Shown here: positions 8,177 through 16,267 of the stretch, in pieces
How positions within the stretch are numbered: the stretch's first letter is position 1
How the letters are laid out: every line of letters begins with the position of its first letter
Source: Stramenopiles sp. TOSAG23-3
Lineage: Eukaryota; Sar
DNA length: 26,009 bases
Direction of reading: 5' to 3'
NCBI GenBank assembly: GCA_900128585.1
Contig: LT642279.1
Coordinates: forward strand, 1 to 26,009
Translations under genes and position numbers: made by a program
Notes under the pieces: model-generated
Seen by the model: the letters and a program-made list of their open reading frames with translations, nothing else
Databases searched by the model: none
Told to the model about the DNA's origin: nothing

Positions 8177-9382
8177 ATGCCGACAAATTCCATGAATGTG
8201 CGTCACGGATGTCTTCTTAGTAACTCAATTCGCTGCTGCTCTGCCATGTTTCGAGTTTTTGTTTTGTTTTTTTTCGCGGCGTCTGCAGCCAATGCGCTGG
8301 ACGGTGGGTTTGCCCCGCCCCCCCCTTGCAAGGTCTGTGATTGGACGGACGCACGGACCCTTGACGTACAGGGCAGGGCAGAATTTCCCAGTTTTGGCCA
8401 AAGAGACAAGTATTTCGACCGTCTTCCCGGCGATGCTCAGGGGAAAGTGAGAGATGAGGTATGGTCATTAAGTCGTATGAGCGCAGGAATGTACATTGAC
8501 TTTTCGACCAGCTCGTCCCAGCTGTACCTAAACATTACCTACACCACGGAAACAATGAGCATGTGGCATTTTCCGGCAACTGGGTGCTCGGGCATGGATC
8601 TTTACGCGTGGGATAGCAGGAATGGGACATGGAGATGGACGTCTGTGACAAAGATCATGCAGTACCCCACCTCCGTAAACAAAATGACGACCCTCCCCAG
8701 CCGCGACTCGCCCACCCATTACCGGCTTCACTTGCCAACGTACAACGGAGTCCGCACGTTGTTGATAGGCCACGATGAAAAGCACCCTGTTGTGGCATCT
8801 GCGCCAAATTCTGCGAGCACCAAGAAACCGATCGTTTGGTACGGGACCAGCATACTCCAAGGAGCAGTGGCCTCTCGGCCCGGAATGATATTTACTTCCT
8901 GGATTTCGAGAAACATCCAACGAGAAATCTTCAACTTTGGGTTTTCGGGGAACGGCCTAATGGAATTGAATGTCTCGCAGTTCCTGACTGACATCGATGC
9001 TGCCCTATTTATCATCGATTGCCTGCCTAACATGACCCCAGACCTTGTCAAAGCAAACACCATCCCAATTGTTGAATATTTGCGGCAAAAGCACCCCACG
9101 ACCCCGATTCTGCTTGTTTCGGGGACATGGTACGGCGACCACTGGTTTGATTCAAGCCCCAACGATGCCAAAACCCAAGCGCTGCAGACTGAGTACGACA
9201 TATTGGTAGCCGCCGGCCGGGCGAAAAATGTTCATTTGTTTACCAACCTGATGGATCAACTGTTTGGAGGCGAGGAACTTATCAATCCTACTGTTGGGGG
9301 AACGCACCCCTCCGATTTAGGTCACTCGTACATGACAAAATTTTATTCAAAGTACTTGCCTACTCTGTTGGGGGGTGACTAA
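8177..9382 (+). CDS. Secreted SGNH/GDSL-type hydrolase with GxDLY domain
   Basis: A 401-residue putative esterase or acylhydrolase of the secretory pathway. A signal peptide is clear: hydrophobic FRVFVLFFFAASA then an Ala-X-Ala site at about 38-41. The second in-frame ATG (8246, M24) would give a textbook 17-residue signal, so the true start may be there. An N-terminal beta-rich domain contains the GxDLY motif (G139-M-D-L-Y), as in the domain that precedes GDSL_3-type lipases. The catalytic domain has block I GTSILQG with nucleophile S225, block II NFGFSGNG (253-260), block III D281-C-L-P-N285, and block V GGTHPSDLGH with catalytic H377. The position three residues before that His, usually Asp, is G374, so the triad may be incomplete or use another acid. 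Several NxS/T sites fit a secreted glycoprotein. Substrate unknown. Confidence 0.9.
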   Translation: MPTNSMNVRHGCLLSNSIRCCSAMFRVFVLFFFAASAANALDGGFAPPPPCKVCDWTDARTLDVQGRAEFPSFGQRDKYFDRLPGDAQGKVRDEVWSLSRMSAGMYIDFSTSSSQLYLNITYTTETMSMWHFPATGCSGMDLYAWDSRNGTWRWTSVTKIMQYPTSVNKMTTLPSRDSPTHYRLHLPTYNGVRTLLIGHDEKHPVVASAPNSASTKKPIVWYGTSILQGAVASRPGMIFTSWISRNIQREIFNFGFSGNGLMELNVSQFLTDIDAALFIIDCLPNMTPDLVKANTIPIVEYLRQKHPTTPILLVSGTWYGDHWFDSSPNDAKTQALQTEYDILVAAGRAKNVHLFTNLMDQLFGGEELINPTVGGTHPSDLGHSYMTKFYSKYLPTLLGGD

Positions 9383-9933
9383 CGGGCGTGAACGGGGGCC
9401 GTGGCTTTTTATTGACTAACGAAGAGAAGGTTGTGTGCGTCTGCTTAAAACTTATCGGACATATCATAAACGTACCGTATCATAAAAAACAAGAAAATTG
9501 GCTGTTCTCATACGATATACCGCCATTAAAAAAACAAAATTATATACCCCGCCATTAATATATTTTGTTTTTAATTAAATGCATAATTACAAAGTACGTA
9601 CGAATTAATTATTTATCAACTTTTTCTTCATAGCCTAGAATTACCACACCTTCTAATTCTTTAATTCGTAAATATAACCCAGGTCAGTTTGACTTTTTTG
9701 TTTATGCACATATAAAATATCATAATTTCAACCACGAGCATTTCTTTCAAAAAAATCAAAATGTGTGCGTTAATTTTAGTAATTAAAAATTGATCTTCCT
9801 CGTGTACCGCGAAAATGAATACTTAGTAGTACTTTGTACTTATTACCCACGCAAATTGTTTGTGCCCCAATCTTTTGTAACCCTCTCTGGCACCCTGTTC
9901 CAGCTCCCCCCCTCCCTCTCTCTGCTACGGTAC
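9383..9933. other. AT-rich convergent intergenic region
   Basis: A spacer between convergent genes. It includes a 22-base sequence at 9485-9506 that recurs exactly after the kinase gene at 21063-21084. Two short variants of TATACC(CC)GCCATTAA lie near 9515-9560. No coding or RNA gene is evident. Confidence 0.6.
9484..9506 (+). repeat. Dispersed 22-base 3'-flank motif, copy 1
   Basis: The 22 bases at 9485-9506, containing the core AAGAAAATTGGCTGTT, are identical to 21063-21084, and a weaker version occurs at about 21139-21160. All lie just downstream of + strand stop codons. This may be a shared 3'-UTR element or a fragment of a dispersed repeat. Confidence 0.75.
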
Positions 9934-11124
9934 TTACTCTTGAACCACTCCGCTCATCCCAGTAGCCTCCTGCTGAAACTGGTCAATGCACTCCATCATC
10001 GACGCGTACTTCTCTTCGCAGGGGTCGCTCCCAAACGCATTCGCGACCTTGGGGCATATGGCTTTTCCAATACACAAATCTAGCGCCAGCTGGGCACGTT
10101 CGCACTCTTCTTCTGACGTGCACGACATACTCCGTTCTGCAGCTTTTTCGCAAGACTTCATGATCGTCTGCACTGTATTGTAAACTTTGTCGGAAGCAAT
10201 TTTTGTGGTCACTTTCTCGACGGGAGCCTCTTGGTTGAACTTGGACTCCGAGTCCCACCCTAAACGTTTAAAAACGGGCATTCGCACGCGATCAAAAATG
10301 CTGCCGATGCTGTCCATGGCAGGCCTGGTGACCATCGTTATGGACTTAATGTCCGTGGAGGATCGCAGGTGGGGAACCTTCTCCTCCTCCTTGTTCTCCT
10401 CGTCGTGGTAATAGTCGATGATGTACCGGACCTGCGTCCCGCACCGGTCGATCGTCCAGTCATGGCGATCGAACGGCTCCTCCCCCGTCACCATGCGCCT
10501 CATCTTGGCCTTGGGGCTCAGCTCGTCCGGTCGCCCGATGAATTTCAACAGTTTGGGAGTTTTGCACTCGTCGCAGTGAAAGGTTTTTTCCCAATCCATG
10601 ACTTGCTTCCACGTCCTCTCGTTCATGTTGTTGTGGATGGCTACCACGGTCTCGACGTCGTTCTCGTCGACGTTGTCGCCTTTTCCTTTCCTGTTCAGCG
10701 CGTTGAAAAACATTTGAGGCGACGGGTAAGTCCACGTCTCTTCTTCCGTTCCGCCTTTCGGGATTGACGATTTGACCCGAGCGGTGTCGATCGGGCGGCT
10801 TTGCCCGGGCCGAGGCAACTGGTTTGGATTCTGGGGCATTTGGTTGGACGGGTCAATGGGCTGGCTGTACACGTTATATTTCGTCCCAGCGGCGCCTTTT
10901 TTCCGCATAACAGGGCACTTCGATTCTTCCGCTTTCGGTGAATTCTCGGTCGCCCCATCGCTACCTTCCTTCTCCGTTATCGGCTCTTCCTCTGCCGCGG
11001 CTTTTTTCTTCTTTATAACAGGGCAGAACCTTTCCAGGCCAGCGTACGAGGATTTATTCTCCCCCTCGCTGTACTGTTTGTACGCATACGCTTCGGAGCG
11101 CGGAAGCAACGGTGAATTTCCCAT
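9934..11124 (-). CDS. HCCS: Cytochrome c heme lyase (HCCS) with C-terminal triple CX9C domain
   Basis: Holocytochrome c synthase, which attaches heme covalently to cytochrome c in the mitochondrial intermembrane space. The 396-residue protein starts MGNSPLL, like animal HCCS. Two Cys-Pro heme-regulatory-type motifs (CPV at C34 and C70) precede the catalytic domain (about 82-290). That domain contains YNVYSQPIDPSNQMP, the WTYPSPQMFFNAL segment, the heme-binding His region VAIHNNMNERTWKQV (H164), FDRHDW (H221) and RCGTQVRYIIDYY (227-239), ending in the family's RPAMDS segment. After a ~35-residue linker is a domain with three CX9C pairs: C325/C335, C341/C351 and C369/C379, plus C357. Twin CX9C proteins are oxidised by Mia40 in the same compartment. 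I chose the ATG at 11124; the longer frame to 11229 begins with TTG. The fusion is unusual. Confidence 0.94.
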   Translation of the reverse strand: MGNSPLLPRSEAYAYKQYSEGENKSSYAGLERFCPVIKKKKAAAEEEPITEKEGSDGATENSPKAEESKCPVMRKKGAAGTKYNVYSQPIDPSNQMPQNPNQLPRPGQSRPIDTARVKSSIPKGGTEEETWTYPSPQMFFNALNRKGKGDNVDENDVETVVAIHNNMNERTWKQVMDWEKTFHCDECKTPKLLKFIGRPDELSPKAKMRRMVTGEEPFDRHDWTIDRCGTQVRYIIDYYHDEENKEEEKVPHLRSSTDIKSITMVTRPAMDSIGSIFDRVRMPVFKRLGWDSESKFNQEAPVEKVTTKIASDKVYNTVQTIMKSCEKAAERSMSCTSEEECERAQLALDLCIGKAICPKVANAFGSDPCEEKYASMMECIDQFQQEATGMSGVVQE

Positions 11125-12063
11125 AGCAGCTAAAGCGGTTTGACGAGGTGGTGCAAACAACCGAGAATCGATCTCGTTACGTGCAAAGTATAAAATCAAT
11201 ATCACCCAATGGCGTTCGGACACGTTCAATTCCTATGGTAAAGGAAACTCGATTGATTCATAATCCTTTTGTTAGCCTTTTAAATTTTCCATAACTCTTC
11301 AAGTATCAATTATATAGTATTACAAAAAGAGGAGTTGTATAAGTTATAAATATATTGGTGGTGACATCATCATTGGTTGTAAATAATTATTTTGTGGATG
11401 CGCGATCTTCTTCTTTTTTCTTCTTTCTTCTTCTTTCTTTCTTCTTCTTTCTTTCTTCTTCTTTCTTCTTTCTTCTTCTTTTATTTCTTCTTCTTATTTT
11501 CTTCTTCTTTTATTTCTTCTTCTTCTTCTTCTTCTTCTTCTTCTTCTTCTTTTCTTCTTCTTCTTCTTCTTCTTCTTCTTCTTCTTCTTCATCTTCATCA
11601 TCTTCTTCTTCTTCTTCTTCTTCTTCTTCTTCTTCTTCTTTATATTAATTATTTCATTTCTTCTTCTTTGTTCTTCCTTATTATTTTTGCTGTCATCCTT
11701 CTTCTTTTTTCCCAATTTTATTTTTTTTTCCATAAAGATTTTGAGAGAAGAAGAAGAGTATAATTTTTTACTTTCTCGCTATTATAATATACTAAAATAA
11801 CTACGTTTGTTTGTACTCTTCAAACTATTTTTTAAAAATATTTCAATTCGAATAATAATAATTGTTATTTTTTTTTTTCGCCGATGACGAAGCGGCGAGT
11901 CCTCCATTTTTTTTACACAGTTAATTGCATTATATATCTTTAATCTATGTTGAATGTTAAAGAAGAAATCACTTCAAATGTAACGTAAACCTTTTTATTT
12001 GTATGGAACGTCGTTGTATGGAACCTCGTGCGTGCACATTTCATTACAACAAGAACGAAAACA
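11125..12063. other. Divergent intergenic region with long (TTC)n tract
   Basis: A ~940-bp region between divergent genes for two mitochondrial proteins. Its centre is the largest pyrimidine tract of the window (11407-11642), flanked by AT-rich DNA. A GC-containing hairpin-like stretch lies at 11879-11898 (CGCCGATGACGAAGCGGCG). No gene is supported; the open frames on both strands across the tract are poly-Ser/Phe/Leu or poly-Lys/Arg artefacts. Confidence 0.7.
11407..11642. repeat. Long (TTC)n pyrimidine tract
   Basis: About 235 bases of almost pure pyrimidine on the + strand. The first half mixes TTC with CTTTC and TTTATTTC variants. The second half is mostly perfect TTC with a short TCATCTTCATCATC interruption near 11590. 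GAA/TTC tracts of this size can form triplex structures and are prone to length change. Confidence 0.95.
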
Positions 12064-12639
12064 ATGAGGAGGAGTGTGCATTTGTGGGGCCAACGACTTC
12101 GCGCCATGAGCACGCAGGCGGGAGTTGCTGCACCGAAGACTCCGCCAGTGCCTTTGTACATAAAATTTCTTGGGGTATCCGTGTTTGGTGGGTTGGGGTA
12201 CGGCTTTGCCAACTTTCTGTTTGAATTTCCGCCTGCTATTGAAAAAGGCCTGGCCGAGGCGCAAAAAAATAGCGAACTTCGGGCCAGCTTGGGAGGGAAC
12301 GTTACCTCGCCGTTCTACCGCAGAATCTTTTGGGGAGGGTCTATCAAGCAGGACGGTCGTATTTCGTTTCACCTTCCAGTAGAAGGCCCATCTGGACAAG
12401 CGCGGCTTCACGGAAAGGGTTTGCAGGACACGTACGGAGACGGGTCGATTTGGTTTTACTCCCTGTATGCCGAGCTGGAAGATGACGTAGTGTTAAATCT
12501 TATCGACGAGGACGATGGTCCAGATCCAACGTTGAGCGCAGAAGATACGAAGCGGGCAGTGGATCAGTCGCGGCAAGAAAGCTATTCATCCAATGCATGC
12601 GTTGGCAAGACAGAGTCCGAGAAAGTAAGTTCTATTTAA
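12064..12639 (+). CDS. COA1/TIM21-like mitochondrial inner membrane protein
   Basis: A 191-residue protein with a strong mitochondrial presequence (MRRSVHLWGQRLRAMSTQAG: Arg/Ser/Leu-rich, no acidic residue). One membrane helix at about 31-52 contains a Gly-rich FGGLGYGF stretch. A soluble domain (about 57-145) runs from an amphipathic helix (PPAIEKGLAEAQKN) and LG element into a beta-rich part with GRISFHLPVEGPSGQARLHG and GSIWFYSLYAEL. This layout matches COA1 (cytochrome oxidase assembly factor 1) and the related TIM21 fold. The assignment to one of the two is inference. The acidic C-terminal tail (147-191) is unlike the family. I used the ATG at 12064; the open frame from 12028 starts with GTG. 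The final codons contain a GTAAGT (12625-12630), so a spliced alternative C-terminus cannot be excluded. Confidence 0.7.
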   Translation: MRRSVHLWGQRLRAMSTQAGVAAPKTPPVPLYIKFLGVSVFGGLGYGFANFLFEFPPAIEKGLAEAQKNSELRASLGGNVTSPFYRRIFWGGSIKQDGRISFHLPVEGPSGQARLHGKGLQDTYGDGSIWFYSLYAELEDDVVLNLIDEDDGPDPTLSAEDTKRAVDQSRQESYSSNACVGKTESEKVSSI

Positions 12640-12698
12640 AGGCCCTGTCCCCTGTCGGTCAGCTGGCATACAAATAACAGAATAACTGTGCCACGGTT

Positions 12699-15632
12699 TT
12701 ATACTTTTTTAAACCTTAGCAGCAGCGGCCTTCCCCCCTCCCGAATCTTCTGGTTTGCGTCCTTTACCGCAATGGATAGAACGACCTCGTCTTTGATGGC
12801 AATAAGTTTGTCCCCAACTTTGACTTTTTCGGTTCTCTCGGCAAACCCCCCCGGTTTTACACTCCGAACGACTACCCCAACGTCCTGCACAGTGCCCAGC
12901 GCCAGGCCCAGCGGCCCTCGTGGAAATTCCACGTCGTACTCGTCCTTTGCCTGGTAGTCTATGCCGCCCTCCGCCGTCGTGCCGTTTTTGCTCGCTTCTT
13001 TCTCTGTTTCATCGACGTCGGGGATGTCGTCGTTGTGAAAGCCTTTGTTGAATTTTTTTAACAGTGCCTTTTTGTCCGCCCTCTTTTCCGCCCGATCGAT
13101 GGCACTGCCAGGAATTTCTGCATCCATCGCGCCTCTCCAGCGGACGTCGCCGTCGCTCATTTCCGAACCTGCCGTGCTCGCCCGGCTGGCCCGGCTCGTG
13201 CTTTCTCTCGATTTGGGGTCCGTGGTGGATTCTCTAGACTCTACGTCTCCTCGTCTGCGCCCCTCATCGTCCTCGTCCTCTGCCGCTTCGTCCGTGGTCT
13301 TGTCCTTCTCCCCAACGGCCTGGCGGGCTTTCAGAATGGAAGAAAATTTAAGCAAGCCGCCCATTTGGGTGGCACCGCCCAGAGGGTTGTTCAGGCTACC
13401 CTCCCCGGCGGCGCCGCCGGCGCGTTTCCCGCCTAGCCTGCTCCGGAACGACCCAGCGGCCTGGTGGACGGCAGCCGCCGCCATGGCCCTGTGGGATGTC
13501 CTTGCCTTTTTTGCCCGGGCGGCCTTCACTGCAGCGGCACGGGCTTGGGCGGCTTTTCGTTCGGCATCCGTTGCGCCGGACAGGACGTCGCCATGCGTGG
13601 TTTTCTTATGCTTGTGTGAGAACGAATTCAAAGCCAAGCGCTCCTTTGTCTTTTTCCCTTCCACCTTTTGGATCACATGGGCGACCTTCCCCCACCGATT
13701 TTCCCTGATCTGACTTTCTTCCAGGAGATCCTCCTCCCCCGCGCCTTCCTCTTCTTCGTCCTCGTTACCCTTCGATATGTCGTGCCAATGGCGGCCTTGG
13801 GCGAGGTAGCTAGGGTTGTGGTACGTGCGGTACCGTTTGGAAAAGAATGGGCCGACGTGTTTCTTCGGGGCATCGTCGTTTGGGGACCTTCGTTGGGCAG
13901 TGGCGTGGGGGATGACGTAGGCATTTTGATACGCGGCTTCCAGGCGTTTCAAGGTATTGTCCTCGACCCCTTTGCTGCGCAAAACGTAGGACGTGCCCTG
14001 CTGGTTGTTCTCGATCCCGTAGATCACCACCATGGTAGGGACCGCAAGTCTCCGAACGAACGTGTCATGGTGGCACAAGCACATCGCCATGCTTGGCAGC
14101 ACCACCTCCCGGATCAAACAGGAGTGGTCGCGATACCCGTAGTGCCCCACTATGCTCTTCAACCCGATGAGCTGCGAGCAGATCCAGGAGGACGACGCAA
14201 TGTTGTCGACAGAAGGGATGATCATCCGGGCAATCAGGTCAAGGCCAATACTCGGATGGTCCGCCATGTAGTGAAGCGCGTCCAGTGTCAAGGTCCCCAT
14301 CTCGCTCTCTTCCATGTCCAGGGTGTTGTACGCGTCGTGCTTCAAATGGTCGATGAGCCTCGGGATTATTTGTATCGCGCCAATCGTCATGGTCAGTTTT
14401 GGTACATCCTTGAAAATGTCAAAATTTTCCCTATCGTCGATGTACTCCACCCCGCTCCCAGAGTTTGCGTTCTGCTTCTCTTCCAACTCCTCGTCGAGGG
14501 TTTTCTGTTCCAGTTTGGGTGCAGCCTTTTTTGTGTCCCCTGGAACGTGGTCTGATTTTTTAACCGGAACGGTGTACAGCGTAGAGATCAAATGCACGAC
14601 CGCCCTGTAGGACCCTATCTCCAAAGAAAACTGGCTACTGGGGTCATGTTCCCAGCAGAAGTTAAGGCCCAGGATGAGGTGGCACAAGGAGACGCTCGAA
14701 CGAAACATGTGGGTCGCGCCCGTCTGCAAGACCATGCCAGGCATGTGATGGTCCACCGCTTGGATGGCTAGCTTCCGTAGGGTGGGGTGCCCACTCAGCA
14801 AGCACTGGAACACGTAGTGCCCGAAAGTGCCCGCCAGCAAGTCGTGCTCGTGCTTTTGGATCGGGGTAAGTTCTGGAGGGTGCTGCACGCCATGAAAGCT
14901 GGACCAAACCCAGTCCTTCAATATTTCGTCCAAATGCCTCCGTTGGCTCGCCGCGGCAGTCTCGTTATAGTCTATTTGTATTTCTGCGGGCTGTTCGCCC
15001 AGCTCTTCGTCTATTGATTTCTTCTCTTTCACCACGGCAAACGATTTCAACCGTTTCTGAGGCAGCAGCTCGTCCAAATCCTCCTTCAGCAGCGATATTT
15101 CCTTGTCTCTGTGGGTCCTCATCTCTTCTTGCGCGCGCTGACGTCGCCCCATCGACTTTATCGCCTCCACGTCGTTCAAATGCGTGTCGGCCGCAACGGT
15201 TAGCTGCTTTGAAGTCTCGTGGGCATCTTTCATGTTTTGGAGCTGTGTGATGCGCTTGCTTAGTCGAGTGGCCCGCACAATGATTGTTTTCAATCGCCTG
15301 GCTTCAATAAAATCTTCTTTCGCAACCGCCTGCTTCTTCAACGCCCTTAGTTGTGTCAACGCATCGATGACGAACGGGTCGGTCGGATCGTTAGGCATCC
15401 GGCCGAGCGCATTCTTCAAGCGAGTGCTCTCTGCTTGAAACACCTCTTTAGACTGCGTGACGACGGAGAGAGGCAGCCCAAGCTCTAACAGCACGATATC
15501 GACATCGTCGTGTTCGCCCTTCTCCATGGTCGAAGTACCTAATTGCTTCATGTTCACCATGGCCTCCAAGTCAAACCCACCTTTCGTCGACCCATTGATA
15601 TCATCCCCACCTTCGTGGGAGCCGTAACTCAT
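12699..15632 (-). CDS. Large UVR-like / HEAT-like / C-terminal PDZ protein
   Basis: A 977-residue protein, the longest in the window. Residues 85-165 form a charged helical region with a UVR-like element (QAVAKEDFIEARRLK, about 101-115) of the type found in the ciliary-tip protein CEP104. Residues about 230-600 are alpha-helical with repeated hydrophobic helices, suggestive of a HEAT/TOG-like solenoid. Residues about 600-890 are low complexity: acidic EDEEEEG, Ala/Lys/Arg-rich and Ser/Arg-rich blocks, probably disordered. The last 80 residues (898-977) form a PDZ domain with the carboxylate-binding loop GPLGLAL, then VVVRSVKPGGFAER and VGDKLIAI. A cytoskeletal or ciliary scaffold is a guess from the UVR-like/HEAT layout. 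The PDZ call is firm. Start ATG at 15632. Long + strand frames inside it (13045-13713, 13668-14555) are antisense shadows. Confidence 0.88.
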   Translation of the reverse strand: MSYGSHEGGDDINGSTKGGFDLEAMVNMKQLGTSTMEKGEHDDVDIVLLELGLPLSVVTQSKEVFQAESTRLKNALGRMPNDPTDPFVIDALTQLRALKKQAVAKEDFIEARRLKTIIVRATRLSKRITQLQNMKDAHETSKQLTVAADTHLNDVEAIKSMGRRQRAQEEMRTHRDKEISLLKEDLDELLPQKRLKSFAVVKEKKSIDEELGEQPAEIQIDYNETAAASQRRHLDEILKDWVWSSFHGVQHPPELTPIQKHEHDLLAGTFGHYVFQCLLSGHPTLRKLAIQAVDHHMPGMVLQTGATHMFRSSVSLCHLILGLNFCWEHDPSSQFSLEIGSYRAVVHLISTLYTVPVKKSDHVPGDTKKAAPKLEQKTLDEELEEKQNANSGSGVEYIDDRENFDIFKDVPKLTMTIGAIQIIPRLIDHLKHDAYNTLDMEESEMGTLTLDALHYMADHPSIGLDLIARMIIPSVDNIASSSWICSQLIGLKSIVGHYGYRDHSCLIREVVLPSMAMCLCHHDTFVRRLAVPTMVVIYGIENNQQGTSYVLRSKGVEDNTLKRLEAAYQNAYVIPHATAQRRSPNDDAPKKHVGPFFSKRYRTYHNPSYLAQGRHWHDISKGNEDEEEEGAGEEDLLEESQIRENRWGKVAHVIQKVEGKKTKERLALNSFSHKHKKTTHGDVLSGATDAERKAAQARAAAVKAARAKKARTSHRAMAAAAVHQAAGSFRSRLGGKRAGGAAGEGSLNNPLGGATQMGGLLKFSSILKARQAVGEKDKTTDEAAEDEDDEGRRRGDVESRESTTDPKSRESTSRASRASTAGSEMSDGDVRWRGAMDAEIPGSAIDRAEKRADKKALLKKFNKGFHNDDIPDVDETEKEASKNGTTAEGGIDYQAKDEYDVEFPRGPLGLALGTVQDVGVVVRSVKPGGFAERTEKVKVGDKLIAIKDEVVLSIAVKDANQKIREGGRPLLLRFKKV

Positions 15633-16267
15633 GTTTTTGTGGATGGCGCGAAACGTTCTTCAGACAGCACTATGGCAGAAAGGTTTTGAATCGATCTGTA
15701 AACGAACGCACGGATACCACCAAGACAACAACAATCTGTAACCGAACGCACGGATACCACCAAGGCAACAATAATCTGTGAAGGACTCATTATCATTTTC
15801 AAACATATTGCCAAACATGGGATCATTGGAATGCATTTATTGATATGTTGAACAAGATCTTGACGAAGAAACCGACAGTTCTTTCAAATTTATTATTATA
15901 CAAATAGAAAGGAGTTTCATTTATGTTTTGAATACAGTCTGACAATAGGCAATACAAAGTTAATAATAAGAGGAAGATGATGAAAGAGGAGAAATATGAT
16001 AGAACGACTATGATGAGATACCAATACCAAGAAATAATATATATTTACAACTCCTCCGCCACCATGAATCCATGGCATGTATGAGTGAGAAGTAAAATAA
16101 ATAAATGTAACTAGGTATATGTTCAACAATGAAGAGATTCGATTGTAACAATTTATAGTAGGGTCTAGTATGAAATCGTTTAAATATAATTTTCTTTGAG
16201 AACGCGGCGTTTCAAATTCGACACCATTGAAAGTCGGCCATTACCCGCTTTGTCTACGAACTATTCT
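15633..16267. other. Divergent intergenic region with 40-bp tandem repeat
   Basis: A ~635-bp gap between divergent genes. It contains a two-unit 40-bp tandem repeat (15695-15780) within 65 bases of the PDZ gene start. The rest is AT-rich with no recognised gene. The first in-frame ATG of the + strand gene is at 16268, so the sequence at 16196-16267 is probably 5' UTR although it is open in frame. Confidence 0.6.
15695..15780. repeat. 40-bp tandem repeat, two units
   Basis: Unit 1 is 15695-15734 and unit 2 is 15735-15774, followed by the first five bases of a third. Both begin TCTGTAA and share CGAACGCACGGATACCACCA. They differ at only a few positions, such as AAGACAACAACAA versus AAGGCAACAATAA. 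The pair lies in the likely promoter or 5' UTR of the minus-strand PDZ gene. Confidence 0.92.

Noticed and set aside
10369-10767. 132-residue + strand frame within the heme lyase gene
   Set aside because: It is antisense to highly conserved HCCS motifs, and its composition is a by-product of the coding strand.
12625-12630. GTAAGT donor-like sequence near the end of the COA1/TIM21-like gene
   Set aside because: The frame stops normally 9 bases later, and every other gene in the window is intronless. A possible acceptor at 12681 is weak, so it was kept only as a caveat.
13045-14555. Two long + strand open frames (222 and 295 residues) inside the PDZ gene
   Set aside because: They are antisense to a well-supported 977-residue protein. 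Their sequences are low-complexity Ser/Ala/Pro or His/Val/Arg-rich reflections of it with no domain.
16196-16267. N-terminal extensions beginning with TTG or GTG (also for the OPA3, heme lyase, COA1-like, LRR, phosphatase and PLC-X genes)
   Set aside because: The first codons are not ATG and the added residues do not resemble the families. In a eukaryotic nuclear gene the first suitable ATG is the better start.
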